Shown piece after piece: positions 58,634 through 64,000 of a DNA stretch of 64,000 nt. Positions within the stretch are counted from its first letter, which is position 1. Each line of letters starts with the position of its first letter. The stretch spans positions 133,607 to 197,606 of the forward strand of contig QANZ01011162.1 in NCBI GenBank assembly GCA_003254925.1. Reading direction: 5' to 3'. The notes beneath the pieces were generated by a model. It saw only the letters and a list, made by a program, of their open reading frames with translations, ran no database searches and was not told the DNA's origin. The translations under genes and the position numbers were made by a program. The stretch is from Chamaecrista fasciculata (Eukaryota; Streptophyta; Magnoliopsida; Fabales; Fabaceae).

Positions 58634-61600
58634 TCATCCAATGCCTCTTTTTCGTTGGGCAGCAAACCCAGTACAATCAGCTAAATAAGAAATAGAACAA
58701 GCATGAGGCACTTTGTCCAGAAAAACTAAACTATTACAAGAACTAGCAAAAGAAGCCAAACTATCCGCAAGAGAATTTCCCTCTCTCAAAACGTGGTTGA
58801 TCCTGACTTGGTTGAATTTAGTGATCTCTAACCTGCAAGAGTCAACAATGGAGGCATAATGGTGTGTTTCGTGGCGGGTGACAGCAGTGATTAAATTGAT
58901 GGCATACAAGCAATCAGACTCAATTTCTAAGCAAAGACATCCAATATCCACAGCCATTTGGATACCAATATAAATAGCCCAAAGTTCAGCTAAAAGACTT
59001 GAACCTCTCCCCAAAGGACAAGCAAAACCCTTCACCCAGTTACCAAAACAGGAACCATCAGTGTTACATTTAAACCATCCATGGTTTGGGGGTTTCCAAC
59101 TAATAAGCATAACATTTTTGGGCCTATAAGTGGAATGGATGGTAGGCCCTGCAAGAAAGAACCATTCAGAAGCATGTCTCTTAGCATCAGAAAAAACAGT
59201 AATAAGACAAAAAGGAGCATGTTGGAATATTTTCAAGTTCCTAGACAACCAAATATTCCATAACATATAAGCAAATAAAGAGCCATGGGGAATATTCAAA
59301 CTTGTGCAATTAGTGTCAGTTAGGTTAATTTTTAACCACATAGAAAAATCAGCATGCTCGACAATTTTGGAAACAGTGTTCAGCTTCTTCCAAACCAACC
59401 TAGTCATGGGACAGTACTTGAACAAATGATGAGCATTTTCATAGTCTTGACCGCATAAAGGGCAAATGGGGCATATGTTTATACCCCTTGCCTTGAGAGT
59501 ATCCTTTAGAGGGAGACCTTGCATGATTAATTTCCAGAAAAAAAAAAAACTTTTTCCTAGAGTGGCAGTGAATACTCCAAATCCATTTAAAGTTGGCAGT
59601 ATTTTCTTCAGCAATCCCTTGAGCAGTGGGAAAAGTCTTCAGGGCAAGAGTGTAGGCATCTTTTAATTTAAACTCACCATTGAGACTAGGGAACCACACG
59701 TTAGCATCAGGTTTATTAGATCTGAAATTTACAGGAATAGATATGATAGATTCCACAATATGATTGGGCAAAGAAAAGGAAATGGAGCTCCAATTCCACA
59801 CCCGTGGTGCATTACAAACATCAGCAACAGAAATCTCATATTCATGGAGAAGAAGAGGACCTTGGATAAGGCTTCTAATTGTGCCCAGATGACACCAAAA
59901 GTCATTCCAAAAGCTGGAATTTCCAGAATTAGTAACCTTGAAAGATAGATTATTAAGCACATAGTTACCAAGAGAGAGACTTTTCCCTAAAACAGTGGAA
60001 GAGCAAGTCTTGAGAGACAACCGATGATTACATATAGCAGCCCAGGGTTCAGTTTGAGACTGAAATATACGCCAACACAGCTTGATAAGAAAAGCCACAT
60101 TCCTATGATAGAAGCTAGGAATTCCTAAACCCCCATTCTCCTTGCTTTTACAAAACTTTATCCCACCCCAAAAGATGGATCTTCCTAGTTCCCTCAAAAT
60201 CATCCCAAAGAAAGTCTCTAACAGCCTTGTCAATTGATTTACACATCGATTTAGGGAAGAGAAAGCACTGCATAAGATAAGAGGCAATAGGAACTATCAC
60301 AGAATTGATGAGAGTTAATTTCCCAGCAGCTGAAAGGTGTTTTGATTTCCACATCTCAAATTTTGAAAGAATCTTGTCTTTCATGATCTTGAAATCCCCA
60401 ACTTTAGAACCAATGCCTACAGGATATCCCATGTAATTCCCTAGAGAGTTAACAGCCCTTATCCCAAGGATGTTCTCAGCAGCAGAAATATCATCAGGGT
60501 GTGTGTTCTTAGAGAACCACAAAGAGGATTTATCAACATTTATACTCAGACCCGAAGAGGAGAAAAAGGTACTAAGACAGTTATTAATAGCTAGAATGAT
60601 CCGTACTAGAGAATAAGAGAACATCATCAGAAAATAACAAGTGGGAAAAAGCAATCTTATCAATTTTAAAGGGTTCCCAAGCACCATCACACACTTCCTT
60701 ATTTATGAGATATGAGATAACTTCCATACACAGAATGAAGAGATAAGGAGATAAGGGGTCACCTTGGCGTAAGCCACATCCAGGATTAAAGGCTTCAGAA
60801 GGACATCCGTTAATGAGAATGGATTGGGAAACAGAAGGAAGCCCCAATTAAGCTTATAGAACTTTATGAAGAAAGCCCCAATTAAGCTTATCACAAGCTT
60901 TGAAAAGGTCAAGTTTCACAATCATCCATCCTTTCTTACCATGCTTGTTTCTAGCCATCCTAGAAGCAATTTCTTGAGCAACCACAACATTATCTAAGGC
61001 TTGCCTTCCCGGAACAAAAGCCCCTTGGTTTTTGGAAATGAGAGAAGGAATAATGGGCTTAAGTCTACAAACAAGAATTTTAGAAACAACTTTGTATAAG
61101 GTAGAACATAAGCTAATGGGACGAAAATTCTTCATCTCAGAGGGGTTATGGCATTTGGGAATCAAGCAAATATAAGAGAAGTTCTAAGAATGGGGGATAG
61201 TTTCATAAATGAAAACATTAGTTATAGACTCAACAACCTTGGAATGAACAATATCCCAATTACCTTGAAAAAACCCATCTTGGAATCCATCTGGACCTGC
61301 AGCTTTAAAAGGTTTAAGAAGCCAAAGAGCATCTTTAATTTCAAGTATGCTTGGAATTGAATCAAGGAAAGACAAGGAATTTGCAGAAATACAAGTGGGA
61401 GTAAAACAGTGAGGGAACGAAGAGACATGTTCAGGAGTGAAAAGATTTTTGAAGAAGCTAACAATTAAGTTATGAACCCCCAAACTATCACAAACCCAAT
61501 TGCCAACACTATCCTTAAGAGATAAAATTCTATTATTACGCCTTCTCTGAATCACAGATCTGTGGAAAAAAGTTGTGTTAGAGTCACCCAAGTTCAACCA

Positions 61601-62656
61601 GTCCAACCTAGCCTTCGAAGCCCAAAATTCTTCCTCCAAAGAGAGAATTCTTTGATATTCAATGCTAAGATAATTCTGTAAGTTCTCAAGAAAGTAGTTA
61701 GGTCCGAAACCAAGAGAGTGATTAATGCCATCAAGTCTAGCACGCAAACGTCTTTTCTTAGCAAAAAGGTTACCAAATGACTCCCTATTCCACACAATAA
61801 GTTTTTCTTTGAGAGATGCTAGAGTATCAAAGACCGGGAGAGAGACACAATTACTCCAGACATCTTTAGTAATACCTTTAAACTCAGGTTGACCAAGCCA
61901 AATGCGTTCACACCTAAAGGGTCTAGGAGAAGAAGACCTTTGGGTGGTTTTGGACAGAAAAAGAATAGGATTATGGTTAGATCGAATTCTGGGAAGGTGA
62001 AGAACAACAGAATCCGGGAACAGGTCAAGCCATTCAGAGTTACCAAGAAAATGGTCAATCCTTTGAAACACAAGATTCCCATTAAACCGCTTATTGCACC
62101 AAGTATATTTTTGACCAATATAGCCAAGATCAATAAGTCTGCAAGAATCAATACAACTCTGAAATTCTCTAATTCTAGACAAACAAGCAGAGTGGTCCCC
62201 CCATTTTTCATCTAAAGCCAAAACATCATTAAAATCCCCAACCACCAACCAAGGTATAGAAATCAAGGGAGCAATCTCAGACAAATTTTTCCAAAGGATT
62301 CTACGCTTACATGTGTCAGGGCTAGCATATATAAAAGAACAAAAAAGAGAAGGTAGACCACAGACCTTCACAGTGGCATGAATTTCCTGAAAAGTATGAC
62401 CATGGATAGTCAAATTGGCTCTGTTTCGATCCCACAAAAGTCATATGCCTCCCGCATAGCCTATAGGATCCACAACATACCAAGAAGAGTACCCCAGTGT
62501 ACTGATGATATGTTGAGCTTTGTCCCCAGCAACCCTTGTTTCAGATAACAGCACGACAGAAGGGTTGTGTGTATTCATGAAATCCATGAAAATTCTCTTA
62601 AAATCTCTACTAGCAGCTCTTCTAGTGTTCCAGGCAAAAATATTGATCGGCTCCAT
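58634..62656 (-). pseudogene. LINE ORF2: endonuclease / reverse transcriptase / RNase H, broken
   Basis: Starts MEPINIFAWNTRRAASRDF (ATG 62656). The apurinic-type endonuclease follows (LLSETRVAG, WLVVGDFNDVL, RIDHFLGN, RSNHNPIL). The reverse transcriptase has FRPISLCSTLYKVVSKIL, NQGAFVPGRQ, GLRQGDPLSPYLFIL and the catalytic FSDD. A zf-RVT region (CPLCGQDYENAHHLFKYCP) and an RNase H domain (NTDGSCFGN, LLAELWAI, EIESDCLYA, LADSLA) complete it. Lesions: in-frame TGA at 62441-62443 and TAG at 61184-61186, both where the context suggests Trp; an indel with duplicated AAGCCCCAATTAAGCTTAT near 60840-60892; frameshifts near 60600, 60180 and at the A-run 59540-59551. The RNase H looks shortened between FGN and WVKG. 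It cannot encode an active protein. Confidence 0.88.
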
Positions 62657-63296
62657 AATACGATAAAATAAAAACATATTTTTGCCCCACTTGGCCAGCT
62701 TCAGATTCAGGACTAGAAGGTGGTGGTGAGAAAGAAGACTCACCCAAATTACTGAGAACGTCTGGTCCGCGAGGCGATGACGGAGACGTCGGCCGCCTTT
62801 AACTCGGTCATTCCCATTACTGACACCCTGATTCTGTGGTGAACCCAGAGGCAAAATCTCACAATCCTTGCAGTTATCTTGTAGAACCCCGTTTGTATTG
62901 CTAGAGTGTACAAGCCGCTTGGTGTGTCCATTTGACTCGACGGGAACACAAGAATGAGATTGGTTCTGCTGGCATTCCAACCTTCTCTGGCGATTGGCCA
63001 CCATTTAAAGAGTAATTCTCGGCATTATGAGTAGGAGAATGAGAAATGGAGGATTTCAGATTATCAGAGGGAGCCAAAAGATGAGTATCGCAAGAATGCA
63101 AAGTCATTCCTTCACTAGAAGAAACTGTTGTCCCTTCTGATCGAAGAGAAGCAGACAAGGCCTCATCGCTAGAATTTTCCATCTCCAAGGATTTCCTGAA
63201 TAACGCAACATACAGATGCAAATGAGCCTATGTCGAAGAAAGAGGATTGGGAGACGAAGCTTGATTAGGAATTGGTATAGGAAAGAGGGGTGGAGG

Positions 63297-63998
63297 CTAG
63301 TTGTGAGGCTCAAGAAAAGAAGCATCAGGGTTCGATAGGTGTTTTGGGTCAAATGCTTTCTCTTTCATCACATGGTTAGGAGTAGTCATTGGGCCTATTG
63401 GGCCCGAATTACTAACAGAAACCCTCGGAGGAGAAGTGGGTATTGCCAAAGATTGTTGGATAATAGGGGATTCTTTTGACTTTTGACTAAAAGCACTGCA
63501 AGAAGGTTTTGGGAGTCCCAAAAAGTCATTCTTAAAGCACAGATCAGGAGAGGCAATACGCGAGCTTTCCCCCACATTTCTATTCTCAGTAAAAACATCT
63601 TCAGGGTGTGCAGAAGGACTTTTAGGAACATCAGAGTAGGTTTGATAGGCGTCATACCCCGGGTCAGGCCTCGAAGACGATGGGACATTTGAATTCAAAT
63701 TCTTTGTCTTCTTCCTTCGTACAATGACCCATCCAGAGTTGGCCGGAGGGAGGCTTGCCGGAGCAGGGGATTTGGGTGGGTTAGAAGCAATAGGGTTAGA
63801 GGAGAGAGGGCAAGAGCACGTTGGATGTCCAATCTTACCACACTTGAAGCAAAATCCAATGTTTCCTTCATATGCAATCGGTTGTGCGATTCCGTCAAGA
63901 TCCATCTCATCTAATAAATCATGTTGGAGGTTAATCAGGACACAGATTCGTGCGAAGTTGGCTTTATAAAGATGGTGCGTAATGTCATCCATCCCCAA
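63297..63998 (-). pseudogene. LINE ORF1, C-terminal part with zinc knuckle
   Basis: An open frame entering from beyond the window end. It reads FARICVLINLQHDL and then the CCHC knuckle CFKCGKIGHPTCSC, followed by a long Ser/Pro-rich linker (GWVIVRRKKTKN...), and stops at 63297-63299. This matches the RNA-binding ORF1 protein of plant L1 elements (DUF4283 plus knuckle). Further ORF1-like coding continues in another frame (about 63220-62700), so a frameshift or premature stop is likely. Start not visible. Confidence 0.75.
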
Positions 63999-64000
63999 GA

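Larger units (their letters stand above)
58572..64000 (-). mobile_element. L1-type LINE (non-LTR retrotransposon), 3' portion
   Basis: On the minus strand the element runs from beyond 64000 to a short poly(A) tail (T-run on the + strand near 58572-58581). It includes the end of ORF1 (CCHC zinc knuckle) and a full-span but broken ORF2 with endonuclease, reverse transcriptase, zf-RVT and RNase H regions. This is the layout of plant L1 elements that carry an RNase H domain. The 5' end and hence the target duplication lie outside the window. No host gene is visibly interrupted. Confidence 0.9.

Overview
The window is nuclear DNA from a dicot-type flowering plant. It is AT-rich, its genes have many short exons with GT-AG introns, it contains plant-specific families (PLS-class PPR, ELF4-like, TRF-like MYB), and its transposons are plant types (hAT and Mutator-like MITEs, Au-like and tRNA-derived SINEs, a plant L1 LINE with an RNase H domain). 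I cannot name the species.

Layout. 1-5.9 kb: part of a hAT element, a decayed omega-amidase (NIT2-like) pseudogene at 1165-3768, then three non-autonomous DNA transposons, two with clean 8-bp target duplications. 6.0-8.7 kb: a PLS/E-class PPR gene (+) split by one intron that holds a MITE with a SINE nested inside. 9.5-15.3 kb: an intact 11-exon DRG2-type GTPase (-), 399 aa. 16.1-21.0 kb: a transposon island. It holds a long inverted repeat with an 84-bp tandem array, two near-palindromic Mutator-like elements with 9-bp target duplications, a Pack-MULE-like element carrying a fragment that looks like splicing factor SF1, an LTR-like promoter block and a tRNA-derived SINE. 21.3-28.3 kb: a TRF-like MYB/telobox protein gene (-), 606 aa. 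29.7-31.8 kb: 40S ribosomal protein S3 (-), 240 aa. 33.9-38.0 kb: a plastid-targeted NAD(P)-binding Rossmann protein (+), 306 aa. 39.6-40.0 kb: an ELF4-like clock protein (-), 116 aa. 42.4-43.1 kb: a promoter-like first exon that runs towards a 61-N gap. 44.3-50.0 kb: a SEN1-like SF1 RNA helicase (-), about 1,374-1,381 aa. 51.3-58.5 kb: gene-poor, AT-rich DNA with several MITEs and fold-backs. 58.57-64.0 kb: the 3' part of an L1-type LINE (-), broken by nonsense changes, frameshifts and an indel.

The order DRG2 - TRF-like - Rossmann protein - ELF4-like matches, from memory, the duplicated Arabidopsis chromosome 1 blocks around At1g72660-At1g72630 and At1g17470-At1g17455; RPS3 would be an extra gene here. 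The genes are housekeeping or regulatory loci with no shared pathway. I found no operon-like or defence-like system. The most notable items are the captured SF1-like fragment, the multiply broken omega-amidase, perfect inverted repeats just upstream of the ELF4-like gene, and a GC-AG intron in the helicase. All exon boundaries were read by eye from splice consensus, phase and family continuity.
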